DNA of 6,728 bases from Prevotella sp. (GTDB lineage: Bacteria; Bacteroidota; Bacteroidia; Bacteroidales; Bacteroidaceae): NCBI GenBank assembly GCA_022732315.1, contig JAIJUV010000137.1, positions 1-6,728 on the forward strand, in the 5' to 3' direction. The position numbers and the translations under genes were made by a program. The notes under the pieces were generated by a model. It did no database searches. It worked only from the letters and a program-made list of their open reading frames with translations, and was not told the DNA's origin. This document shows, in pieces, positions 1 to 6,244 of the stretch; position 1 is the first letter of the stretch; every line of letters starts with the position of its first letter.

Positions 1-118
1 TTCAATATTCCTCACTCGCTTGCTTTATGCCGATTTGGCAACTTTGTGCAAATCTGCTCATTCCCAACTGTTTACGTTCCAACCTCTCTTATTCTCCTTA
101 GGCTGCTTTAGAGCTTTA

Positions 119-206
119 TGTTATATGATAAAACTCATAGTTTTGGTAACGAGAAAACATAGTTTTTCTTGTACGAACTCATAGCTTCTCTTGTAAGAAC
201 TCATAG
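119..206. repeat. Degenerate 22-bp tandem repeat, four units
   Basis: Four consecutive 22-base units (119-140, 141-162, 163-184, 185-206) each end in catag. Units 3 and 4 agree at 19 of 22 positions and share cttgta followed by gaactcatag; units 1 and 2 are more diverged but keep the same period. The array stops sharply after 206. It has no coding potential that I can see. It could be a regulatory or protein-binding array or the eroded edge of a dispersed repeat family. Confidence 0.7.
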
Positions 207-256
207 TGTGCTTACAGACTGCTGCTTACTGCTTACTGACAGCTTATTACGATTAC

Positions 257-437
257 TGATTACTGATTACGATTACAGTTCCATTTTCCGCTAGTTGTCT
301 TATCAGGTGTGAAGGGAGCTTTTAAAGAAGGGTATATTATATATATATATTTATATAGATATATATATAATATACCTCCCCATATAACCCCTCATACATC
401 GTTCGGAAAATGGAACTGTAATCGTAATCAGTAATCA
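257..437. repeat. Nested inverted repeat, MITE-like
   Basis: The outer arms 257-290 and 404-437 are perfect 34-bp reverse complements. They contain iterated gattac/gattact 7-mers followed by agttccattttccg. Between them sits a second AT-only-loop palindrome: 331-348 pairs perfectly with 359-376 around a 10-base loop. Intervening flanks are partly complementary as well (gtgtgaaggg against the complement of cccctcatac), so the whole 181 bp can fold as one long imperfect hairpin. There is no transposase and no clear target-site duplication. A non-autonomous element or an extragenic palindrome is the likeliest reading; a bidirectional terminator is less likely because of the arm length. Confidence 0.7.
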
Positions 438-642
438 CTTTCAGCAAAGTAAGAGGAAAAGTTGGTGGGGTTCATCAGATGAAGGTCACCAAACTATATA
501 TGTTGATAATCAGATAGTTGTAAGTGAAAGGAAAAGATGGGATAGCCTATGTTTTTCAATATATTTTTGGGGAATCTATCGAAGTTACCTCCTGCCATTT
601 TCCAGAAAAAAACAGAAAGATAGAAAATAATCTTTTGAAAGC

Positions 643-673
643 TTGCTAGTTTGATTTCTTTTTATTATTTTTG
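643..673 (+). promoter_or_regulatory. Bacteroidetes-type promoter for the XRE gene
   Basis: TTG at 643-645 is followed after 20 bases by TATTTTTG (666-673), which fits the Bacteroidetes primary sigma consensus TAnnTTTG at -7 with a TTG-type -33 element. The implied transcription start near 680 leaves a leader of about 75 bases before the ATG at 758. The leader is A/T-rich with no Shine-Dalgarno match, as usual for the phylum. Confidence 0.55.
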
Positions 674-757
674 CAACCATAAATATCAGTATATTGAAGA
701 TAAAGGCTGATATAAGGGATAAATATCATTATAATGATAGATAAATAATAGAAGATT

Positions 758-1069
758 ATGGCAGATTTATATGAATATTCTACTCCAGAGTTAGTACGTT
801 TGCTGGGAGTGAGATTCAAGGAATACAGATTGCGATGCAATCTCACCCAGAAGGAGGTTGCCGAGCTTACGGGGCTTGGCTTGACCACCATCCATAAGTT
901 TGAGAATGGAACAGCAGGCAATCTTTCGCTAGCCACTTTTCTTCTCTTGCTGAAGGTGGTGGGTCAGATTGATGCTATAAATGATGTGCTTCCAGAGCTG
1001 CCACCTTCCCCTTATCTGATGAGAAAGGATGAGAAGAAAGCACAGAGAATTCGTCATACTAAACAATAA
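758..1069 (+). CDS. XRE-family HTH regulator, HipB-like
   Basis: This encodes a 103-residue DNA-binding protein. Residues about 14-70 form an XRE/Cro-type helix-turn-helix domain; the core LTQKEVAELTG (29-39) followed by TTIHKFENG (43-51) is the classical recognition-helix signature. The tail (about 79-103) is proline-rich and then strongly basic. In Bacteroidetes, proteins with this layout usually act as the antitoxin and autorepressor of HipBA-type toxin-antitoxin pairs, with the HipA kinase gene directly downstream. Here the TAA stop overlaps the ATG of the next ORF by one base, an arrangement that suggests translational coupling, but the next ORF is not a HipA that I recognise. The ATG at 758 is chosen because the domain begins soon after it and a consensus promoter lies upstream. 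The gene may be an orphan antitoxin or a stand-alone regulator. The HTH assignment is firm; the HipB role is inference. Confidence 0.85.
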   Translation: MADLYEYSTPELVRLLGVRFKEYRLRCNLTQKEVAELTGLGLTTIHKFENGTAGNLSLATFLLLLKVVGQIDAINDVLPELPPSPYLMRKDEKKAQRIRHTKQ

Positions 1070-1353
1070 TGGGCTATGGTAAATACGTTGGGAATAACAG
1101 CCGTCTCTTTGATGATAGCTTTACCATGAACTTTATTAATTATGGGAATAAAATCATCCATTGTGCAATGTACTTTTTGTATATCAGCTATATCAACGAA
1201 TCAACAAACTTTGCTGAAAGCCTAGGTGGTAGTGGCGATACTAAGGATTGGGGACATGAGAAGGATGAAGATAAGATAGAATGGATAAGACTATGTTTAC
1301 GACAGGCAACGAAGATGATGAAACCTATAAGAAAAAGAGGACTAAGACGATAG
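1069..1353 (+). CDS. Unrecognised 94-residue hypothetical protein
   Basis: This ORF starts on the ATG that overlaps the stop of the HTH gene (TAATG) and ends 6 bases before a strong hairpin, so its position fits the second gene of a two-gene transcript. I do not recognise the protein. Residues about 1-45 are mixed aromatic and hydrophobic (MNFINYGN, then AMYFLYISYI), the middle is acidic and glycine-rich (about 53-67), and the end is very basic (KPIRKRGLRR). There is no signal peptide or clear membrane helix. The residue mix is only moderately protein-like, and a second frame (1293-1418) is also open for 41 codons across the 3' end. It could therefore be a relic left where a HipA toxin gene was lost, or a small partner protein of unknown type. 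It shows none of the HipA motifs. Confidence 0.35.
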   Translation: MGYGKYVGNNSRLFDDSFTMNFINYGNKIIHCAMYFLYISYINESTNFAESLGGSGDTKDWGHEKDEDKIEWIRLCLRQATKMMKPIRKRGLRR

Positions 1354-1359
1354 ATAAGC

Positions 1360-1410
1360 TATTAGGGAGAGGATGTATGTCAAACACGCCTCTCCCTAAT
1401 ACTTTTAACA
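1360..1410 (+). terminator. Intrinsic terminator after HTH gene pair
   Basis: 1360-1372 and 1389-1401 are perfect 13-bp reverse complements (tattagggagagg) around a 16-base loop, followed by a short T-rich stretch (cttttaac). The hairpin lies 6 bases after the stop at 1353, so it would end the HTH transcript. The T-run is only four bases, so termination may be partial. Confidence 0.65.
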
Positions 1411-1616
1411 CGAGGTAGTAGTCTTGTAATTTATCTATCAGGAACAGACATAGCCAATAATCAAGTACAGTGTCTGCTTGTATACAGACAATAATAACGC
1501 AGTATGAATTTGATCCCTATATAAGCAAAACACGAAATATGGCTCAAATTTATCCTTTTTACGTATGTTTTGCGTTGATTTATTGGGACTTCTTCTTTTA
1601 TTCCGATACTTTTAGC

Positions 1617-1624
1617 TATTTTTG
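1617..1624 (+). promoter_or_regulatory. Candidate -7 box (TATTTTTG)
   Basis: TATTTTTG matches TAnnTTTG exactly, but no TTG-type -33 element lies 19-21 bases upstream. If used, transcription would begin near 1631 and give a leader of about 400 bases that contains both folded elements. A looser box (TA, then ctt, then TTTG, 1832-1840) could instead start a shorter transcript near 1847. Confidence 0.3.
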
Positions 1625-1728
1625 CAAGGCAATGCACAATGTGCGGATTGTATGCCAATCATAAGAGTTGCAAATTAACAGATTGTCGAACTTAAAATTG
1701 ATTTAATAAGAAACAGATAGATACACAA

Positions 1729-1829
1729 GAATGAAACGCTAAGGATTGTGCGATTCTTAGAATTGCTATTCCTCAATAGAGACTTAAACTGAGGTTTACC
1801 TCAAATTTTTTAACTAAGCGTTTCCGTTC
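1729..1829 (+). promoter_or_regulatory. Candidate leader RNA with alternative hairpins
   Basis: A closing helix pairs 1733-1740 (gaaacgct) with 1817-1824, extended by 1729-1732 with 1826-1829 across one bulged base. Inside are three hairpins: 1741-1747 with 1752-1758 (7 bp, four-base loop, two G-T pairs), 1766-1770 with 1775-1779 (ctatt/aatag) and 1790-1794 with 1799-1803 (tgagg/cctca). The last is followed by six Ts (1806-1811) and so resembles a weak terminator. A second cctca at 1771-1775 can pair with the same tgagg, which would block both neighbouring hairpins. That is attenuator-like geometry. The ligand or signal is unknown and I recognise no riboswitch class. A three-codon ATG-AAA-CGC-TAA frame begins at 1731. 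Confidence 0.35.
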
Positions 1830-1867
1830 TATACTTTTTGGATATTGAGCTTTAATGCTCTTGTTCT

Positions 1868-2022
1868 CTTTCTATGAATACCGCCAATTTTCAACGTACG
1901 AGGACAAGCAGTAGGAAAGTTCACGCTCATAAGGCGTGGACTATTTCGTGCTTGTTGTACGTGAAGGTCACTTGGCGGTAACCTATAGAAAGGCAAGCAT
2001 TGGAACGGTTACACGCCTTTTT
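1868..2022 (+). ncRNA. Long imperfect hairpin RNA plus weak terminator
   Basis: Stacked helices form one long rod: 1868-1875 with 1985-1992 (ctttctat), 1879-1887 with 1972-1980 (taccgccaa, 9 bp), 1894-1899 with 1957-1962 (acgtac), 1903-1910 with 1949-1956 (gacaagca, one G-T) and 1919-1926 with 1934-1941 (gttcacgc, one G-T) closing on a seven-base loop. Asymmetric internal loops sit at 1888-1893/1963-1971 and 1911-1918/1942-1948. After the basal helix, 1989-1994 (aaaggc) can pair with 2015-2020 followed by five Ts (2018-2022), and this competes with the basal helix. The element ends 11 bases before the ATG at 2034. It may be a cis-acting leader switch or a stand-alone small RNA. The rod with internal bubbles loosely recalls 6S RNA, but it is short for that and no 6S motif is evident. 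Confidence 0.45.
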
Positions 2023-2033
2023 ATCATTTTATT

Positions 2034-4997
2034 ATGCAGTTGTACAAATTTCTATTAGTTTTGATTGTTTCTTGCAGCTGTTGCGTGTCCAATGCTGGAG
2101 TAAATACGAAGAAACTTCTAATAACAAACCAAAGAGAGTTTGACTCTTTTATTGAGAACTTGTCAAAATCACCAACAGAGTTTACAGACACGATAGAGTT
2201 GAGAACAGATATTGATGTAGCCAGTCTAAAATCCACTACAAGGAATTTTTATGGTTACTTTAAAGGGAATAATCATAAAATAAAGAATTTAAAATATCCT
2301 CTATTTTCAAATGTTTATGGAGTCATTGATTCATTAGTAATTGATGAAAGCGGTTATATAAGATTAGCTTATAATGTTGGAACTATTTGTGCTAACAACT
2401 ATGGCATAATTAAGAGTTGTGTCAATAACGCAGAGATTTCATTTTATTCGGTTAATTCAGAAAAAGGTGCTGTTATAGGAGGCATTTGCGCAAGTAATAG
2501 TGGCTGTATTATAAATTGTAAAAATCTAGGAAAAATAAGTGCGACATATGACTACGACATCAAGAATGCTATCAGCAGTGGTGGAATTACAGGTTACAAT
2601 AATGGCTCTATTGTTTGTTGCGAGAATCAAGGAAAAATAATCGCAAGTTCTTCATATATATCTATCACAGGTGGTATTTGTGGTAACCTACAAGGAGGAA
2701 AAATTCTTGGTAGCTCAAATAGAGGTACAATTACATCTACAGTAAAATATCCGAGTATTAGTTCTTGCATTCAAGAAACTGGTGGTATAGTTGGACGTTC
2801 TCAAGCTAATAGTCTCATAAATCGCTGCTATAATTACGGAGAAATCTCAAATAATGGGCAATATGTAGGTGGCATAGCAGCTAAAGTTAGTAAGACCAAC
2901 TTGTTCAATTTGATAAACAATGGAAATGTAACATCAATATTAGCTGAAGGCTACTCTTGTGCATCAGGCATTGTTGCGGAAATTAACAATGCCGATAAGA
3001 AGATGCAATTTTTTAATTGCATCAATCATGGAAGTATTTCATCTAAGGCGAAATATGCCATTGCAACAGCTGCAGGTATTTGTGCAACTATTAAGAACTG
3101 TTTTATTGCAAATATGTACAATGATGGAAGTGTTTCCGCTCAACGTGTGGGCGGTACAGCTACTGCTTCTTTCGAAATACCTCTTTTTGAAAAAGATAGC
3201 AATTCAACGCTCCTATCTTCAGTAACCTTTCTTGATGATGCAAATGAATTTATAGATTCATATAAAGAGACAAATGAATTATTGTTGAAATGGGTTAAAA
3301 TTGATGGTAAGATGGACTTCGTAAAGAACTTCTTTACCTATGCCATTCCCCAACATGGTTGTGTTGATATATATGTTTTTGATAATGTCGAAAGTGAATA
3401 CAATTGTGTGTTAGCTGATGTTCAAGGTAATAAAATTTCAACTATCGTATCAAAATCACCTATCCATATCGCTAAGTTGTTGCCAGCTCAAGAATATCAA
3501 TACACTGTAGAAGATCGTCCTGTTGAATATGTAGAGGTAGGTAATTTTGTTACGCAAACTCCTAAAATAGAATTCTCATTAGTAGAAACTTCGTACGACA
3601 GAATAACATTTAAGCAGAATTGCGATGCCAAAGGAATAGATAACACATCTGCAACATTACGAGTATATTCTAAGTCTTTAAATGCAAGTAATAATTATCC
3701 AATTGACAGTTTAGGACTGATTACCGCATTTGACTTGGAAGAGGATAGTTCTTATATTGCTAAAGTTGCATATAATTTAAATGGCTACGAGTTCGTCAGC
3801 AATGATATTTCTGTAAAGACTCTACCAATTGCCGCTGAGTTATCTCTTGACTCTGCGACACCATACTCGCTGGTTCTCAAATGCGACAACATAGAAAACA
3901 TACGTTCTTACAAACCACAAATTTATATTAAAAAGGTTGCAAAATATAGTTTTGGAGGGAGTAAAGAAGATATTGATAAGTATTATAAAATTGGCGATGA
4001 TGGAACAATAAAAATAGATAGCTTATTGTATAATTATTCTCCAAGTTTAATGCTATCTTATTATTTTAAAGATGAAGAAAGATTTAGGGCAATAGAAGCA
4101 TCAAACTTCAAAACCTCTATGTGGGGCGGTGAAGGTATTATTCAATTATCGAAGAATGCAGCTATGGTACACGCTTTGTTTGGAGGAATGGGAAGCCAAG
4201 TTGATAATGGTGGATTTGGTGATAAATATGATAGAGCAAGATTCTACTATAAGAACTCTTTAGATTCCGATACCAAGTCAGAATCTTATGTTGATGGTGT
4301 TTGTATTGACAATGGTTATGACTATGCAGTAACAATACCAATTTCAAGTGATATGTATCAATATTACATAAGTTTACAACTAAGTAAATACAGAGACCCT
4401 AAAAATAATTCAAGAAATGGGTCATGGAAAATAATAGATGCTCGACATACAAATGTAAATGAAGTAGAACCTCGATTCTATGGAATAAATTTTGCTAGCA
4501 ATATTTTGGCTTGTAGTATCATAAAGGGTGAGAATGATATTCAAAAGAAATGGTTAAGATATAAAATAGAGGGTTTTGATAGTTATAATGAAATTAATTT
4601 GTCAAACATTAATTCAACAGAGCGAGTGTCCTATAAGTTTTCTTCATTGGTCCCAGAACTATCATATTTATTCCAATTTAAAGTTCAAAACAAGGATGAC
4701 AAAATATTTAGTAGTCCTACTTATAGGCTAAAAAATAATCAAATCGAGATAACAGAATTGGGCGATGATGCTTTTACAACTGGCATAAAATCGGTTGACT
4801 CTTCAAAGTGTAACATTTCTGTCGTAAACAGAACCATAGTTATAGAAAATTGTAATTCCAATATAGTTAAAAGACTTTATGACGTGACTGGAGATACTAT
4901 ATATAATGGGTATGCAAATAAAATCAATGTAAATAAAAATGGACTATTTATTTTACGTATTGGTAACAATACATTTAAGATTTTGATACAGAATTAA
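2034..4997 (+). CDS. Secreted GLUG-repeat protein with T9SS sorting domain
   Basis: A 987-residue exported protein, probably displayed on the cell surface. Residues 1-21 are a signal peptide (K5, hydrophobic 6-13, SNA before the likely cut); the IVSC at 11-14 also loosely fits a lipobox, so lipidation is possible. Residues about 24-110 resemble the N-terminal cap of GLUG proteins (TDIDVASL, then GYFKGNNHKIKNLKYPLF). Residues about 115-375 hold at least five GLUG-like repeats of the pattern GGI.G.n.GsI..c.N.G.I, for example GGITGYNNGSIVCCENQG at 183-200, unusually rich in cysteine. About 510-598 looks like a fibronectin type III fold ending in VKTLP; 600-915 is unassigned. Residues about 916-987 match the C-terminal T9SS sorting domain (KRLYDVTGDTIYNGYA, then NGLFILRIGNNTFKI). 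GLUG repeats occur in bacterial adhesins and in some IgA-protease-type proteins; I see no catalytic motif, so binding rather than catalysis is inferred. The ATG at 2034 is the only start giving a signal peptide. The gene is markedly AT-rich compared with the traG remnant, and it has its own leader and terminator. Confidence 0.9.
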   Translation: MQLYKFLLVLIVSCSCCVSNAGVNTKKLLITNQREFDSFIENLSKSPTEFTDTIELRTDIDVASLKSTTRNFYGYFKGNNHKIKNLKYPLFSNVYGVIDSLVIDESGYIRLAYNVGTICANNYGIIKSCVNNAEISFYSVNSEKGAVIGGICASNSGCIINCKNLGKISATYDYDIKNAISSGGITGYNNGSIVCCENQGKIIASSSYISITGGICGNLQGGKILGSSNRGTITSTVKYPSISSCIQETGGIVGRSQANSLINRCYNYGEISNNGQYVGGIAAKVSKTNLFNLINNGNVTSILAEGYSCASGIVAEINNADKKMQFFNCINHGSISSKAKYAIATAAGICATIKNCFIANMYNDGSVSAQRVGGTATASFEIPLFEKDSNSTLLSSVTFLDDANEFIDSYKETNELLLKWVKIDGKMDFVKNFFTYAIPQHGCVDIYVFDNVESEYNCVLADVQGNKISTIVSKSPIHIAKLLPAQEYQYTVEDRPVEYVEVGNFVTQTPKIEFSLVETSYDRITFKQNCDAKGIDNTSATLRVYSKSLNASNNYPIDSLGLITAFDLEEDSSYIAKVAYNLNGYEFVSNDISVKTLPIAAELSLDSATPYSLVLKCDNIENIRSYKPQIYIKKVAKYSFGGSKEDIDKYYKIGDDGTIKIDSLLYNYSPSLMLSYYFKDEERFRAIEASNFKTSMWGGEGIIQLSKNAAMVHALFGGMGSQVDNGGFGDKYDRARFYYKNSLDSDTKSESYVDGVCIDNGYDYAVTIPISSDMYQYYISLQLSKYRDPKNNSRNGSWKIIDARHTNVNEVEPRFYGINFASNILACSIIKGENDIQKKWLRYKIEGFDSYNEINLSNINSTERVSYKFSSLVPELSYLFQFKVQNKDDKIFSSPTYRLKNNQIEITELGDDAFTTGIKSVDSSKCNISVVNRTIVIENCNSNIVKRLYDVTGDTIYNGYANKINVNKNGLFILRIGNNTFKILIQN

Positions 4998-5001
4998 TGC
5001 C

Positions 5002-5090
5002 TTATGTTTCAAAAACATAATCACACTATATCCACATTGGTTCATATTTCTTTTCTGAAAAGAGAGATGAAACAATGTGGATTTTATTTT
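5002..5090 (+). terminator. Double hairpin terminator of the GLUG gene
   Basis: Just after the stop codon, 5002-5009 (ttatgttt) pairs perfectly with 5013-5020 in a small AT-rich hairpin. A much stronger one follows. 5031-5039 (tccacattg) pairs with 5073-5081; after one G/A mismatch 5041-5045 pairs with 5067-5071; after another mismatch 5047-5054 pairs with 5058-5065 (one G-T) around a three-base ctg loop. The tail (5082-5090) is T-rich (ttttatttt). This is a convincing rho-independent terminator on the plus strand. Confidence 0.8.
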
Positions 5091-5091
5091 G

Positions 5092-6064
5092 ATGAAGTCG
5101 TACTCGCCACACTTGTAGTAAGGTTCCTGCACGTTGAGAAATCCGTCTATATCGAAGTCTATCTCACAGACTTTCTTCCGTTCCGACAAACTCATAGAAA
5201 GTATTGAAGCATGGAACGATGTCGCTTTCCTCTTTCAGTTTGCCGATAAACAAGGATACAGCATTTGACAAGACAACTTCCTCTGCTCGTGTGGCAGGTT
5301 CATGGTCCTTCTTCCAAAGTGCCAGGAGCAATGTCTTGATACTCTCTCGCTTCTCGATGCAAAGACCTTATCCTCGGTGAAGAACGGATTGAATGAGATG
5401 GGACTCTTATCCGTGTATGTATAGTAGATATCATGTCTTTCTGTTGATTATCTCGCAGAGTCCTTGGTAGGAGTTTCCCCTATCGACCAAGACCACATGC
5501 GTGCCTTGCTCGTAATACTGTCTGACGAGGTGCTTTATGAAGAACGACTTTCCGCTTCCTGAAGGTCCGAGCGCGAGCTTGTTGCGGTTGGTTGTCACGC
5601 CTTTCCTCATCGGCAGGTCAAAGATGTCTATGTGCAGCGGCTTGCCACTGATGCGGTCTGTCATCTTGATGCCAAACGGTGATAGAGAATCCATATAGTT
5701 GGTTTCCTCTGCAAAGAGGCACACCGACTGCTCAATGAAGGTATGGAGACTTTCCTCTGACGGGAAATCGCCATCGTTGCTGGTTATCGCAGCCCAGAAG
5801 AGTGTCGGGCAGTCCGCTGTCTTGTAGCGTGGTACACATTCCGTGCTTGCCTATTGACTGCCGACATCATTACGTACGTGTTTCAACTTCCAAATCCTCA
5901 CCTAATGCCATGACATTGAAGTGGGCACGGACTAACTGCAAACCCTGTGAGTGAGCCTCGTTCAGAAACTCATTAATCCATTCATGGTTGATTGCATTCT
6001 GTCGGCTGTACATTGATAGCGAGTGCTTGTTGCGTGGAATATTCTCGAACCTTTGCAAGATCCG
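5092..6064 (-). pseudogene. traG: Decayed TraG conjugation ATPase fragment
   Basis: Minus-strand reading recovers about 320 residues of the TraG family, the VirB4-like ATPase that powers mating-pair formation in Bacteroides conjugative transposons. The order is NKHSLSMYSRQNAINHEW; ALGEDLEV; then, after a shift, VRNDVGSQ; ECVPRYKTADCPTLFWAA; ESLHTFIEQSVCLFAEETNY; and the Walker A motif GPSGSGKS (5545-5568), followed by VRQYYEQGTHVVLVDRGNSY. After a second shift come IYYTYTDKSPISFNPFF, then IEKRESIKTLLLALWKK and SERKKVCEIDFDIDGFLN. Lesions: a frameshift at about 5884 that fits a two-base deletion, an in-frame TAG at 5851-5853 where the family usually has leucine, a frameshift with loss of a few codons at about 5433, another at about 5360, and another at about 5189. 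Both ends are truncated: the N-terminal portion is absent beyond 6064, and homology ends at about 5092, against the terminator of the GLUG gene. No other transfer genes are present, so this is a non-functional remnant of an integrated element. Family proteins are roughly 800 residues or more. Confidence 0.9.
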
Positions 6065-6130
6065 GCACTATTGTTCATTAAGACATATACTCACATTATA
6101 GTTTCGGCGCATACGCCCCCATTTCATTTA

Positions 6131-6138
6131 TATCTTTG
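6131..6138 (+). promoter_or_regulatory. Candidate -7 box (TATCTTTG)
   Basis: TATCTTTG matches TAnnTTTG exactly, in an AT-rich stretch between the traG remnant and the leucine-rich-repeat fragment. No good TTG element stands 19-21 bases upstream (that stretch is the GC-rich ggcgcatacgcc), so it is a half-match only. Nothing else was found in 6065-6244 except a 5-bp acggt/accgt hairpin at 6207-6225. Confidence 0.3.
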
Positions 6139-6244
6139 TGATTGTTTATGTAATTGAAAGTTAAAAACGTTAAATTTTCACCTTTTCGTATTTAATCAGA
6201 ATCCATACGGTCACTTTTCTACCGTTTAGAGCGTATAATACTGA

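Larger units (their letters stand above)
1..642. other. Gene-free repeat-rich intergenic region
   Basis: No open frame here has convincing protein-like character on either strand. The stretch holds a 22-bp tandem array (119-206), runs of the 7-mers gcttact and gattact (about 224-276), and a nested inverted repeat (257-437). Beyond these, 438-642 is plain AT-rich sequence; a loose direct similarity can be seen between about 450-475 and 521-541 (both contain ggaaaag followed by a G-rich stretch), but it is too diverged to call a repeat. The region reads as decayed or mobile-repeat intergenic DNA upstream of the regulator gene at 758. Confidence 0.6.
1402..2033. other. Structured noncoding region before the GLUG gene
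   Basis: No credible protein gene is present. The roughly 65-codon frames open on both strands at about 1461-1664 cover the same bases in opposite directions, lack family features and are probably chance. What is present is structure. At 1445-1490 cagaca, tgtctg and cagaca allow two alternative 6-bp hairpins. A promoter-like box at 1617-1624 is followed by a small gcac-aat-gtgc palindrome (1634-1644). Two RNA-like folds follow (1729-1829 and 1868-2022), described separately. The region most likely supplies a long leader or small RNA for the downstream gene. Confidence 0.5.

Noticed and set aside
11..97. Short minus-strand reading with peptide-like sequence (KQLGMSRFAQ)
   Set aside because: Fewer than 35 codons, no recognisable family and no start context; too short to support as a gene or remnant.
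257..437. CRISPR array
   Set aside because: The repeats are inverted arms and short 7-mers, with no regular direct repeats separated by unique spacers.
646..936. 96-codon minus-strand frame
   Set aside because: It lies antisense to the HTH gene and its promoter, and has low-complexity residues at one end; a shadow.
1069..1353. HipA toxin remnant
   Set aside because: Position fits, but no HipA N-terminal or kinase motif can be read in any plus frame.
1461..1664. About 65-codon frames on both strands
   Set aside because: They cover the same bases on opposite strands, show no family features, and overlap a promoter-like box; probably chance openings in AT-rich DNA.
1868..1992. Integron attC site
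   Set aside because: It is a long imperfect palindrome, but lacks the expected terminal core-site sequences, and no integron integrase or cassette structure is nearby.
1868..2022. Known riboswitch or SRP/tmRNA
   Set aside because: I found no conserved core of the TPP, cobalamin, SAM, glycine or c-di-GMP classes, and no SRP domain IV or tmRNA 3' end.
2959..3225. 88-codon plus-strand frame inside the GLUG gene
   Set aside because: It is out of frame within a clear 987-codon gene and has no independent support.
4953..5207. Overlapping plus and minus frames across the GLUG terminator
   Set aside because: The plus frame is a shadow. The minus frame is real only in its traG-derived part (5092-5189); the rest reads through the terminator hairpin and into the GLUG gene.
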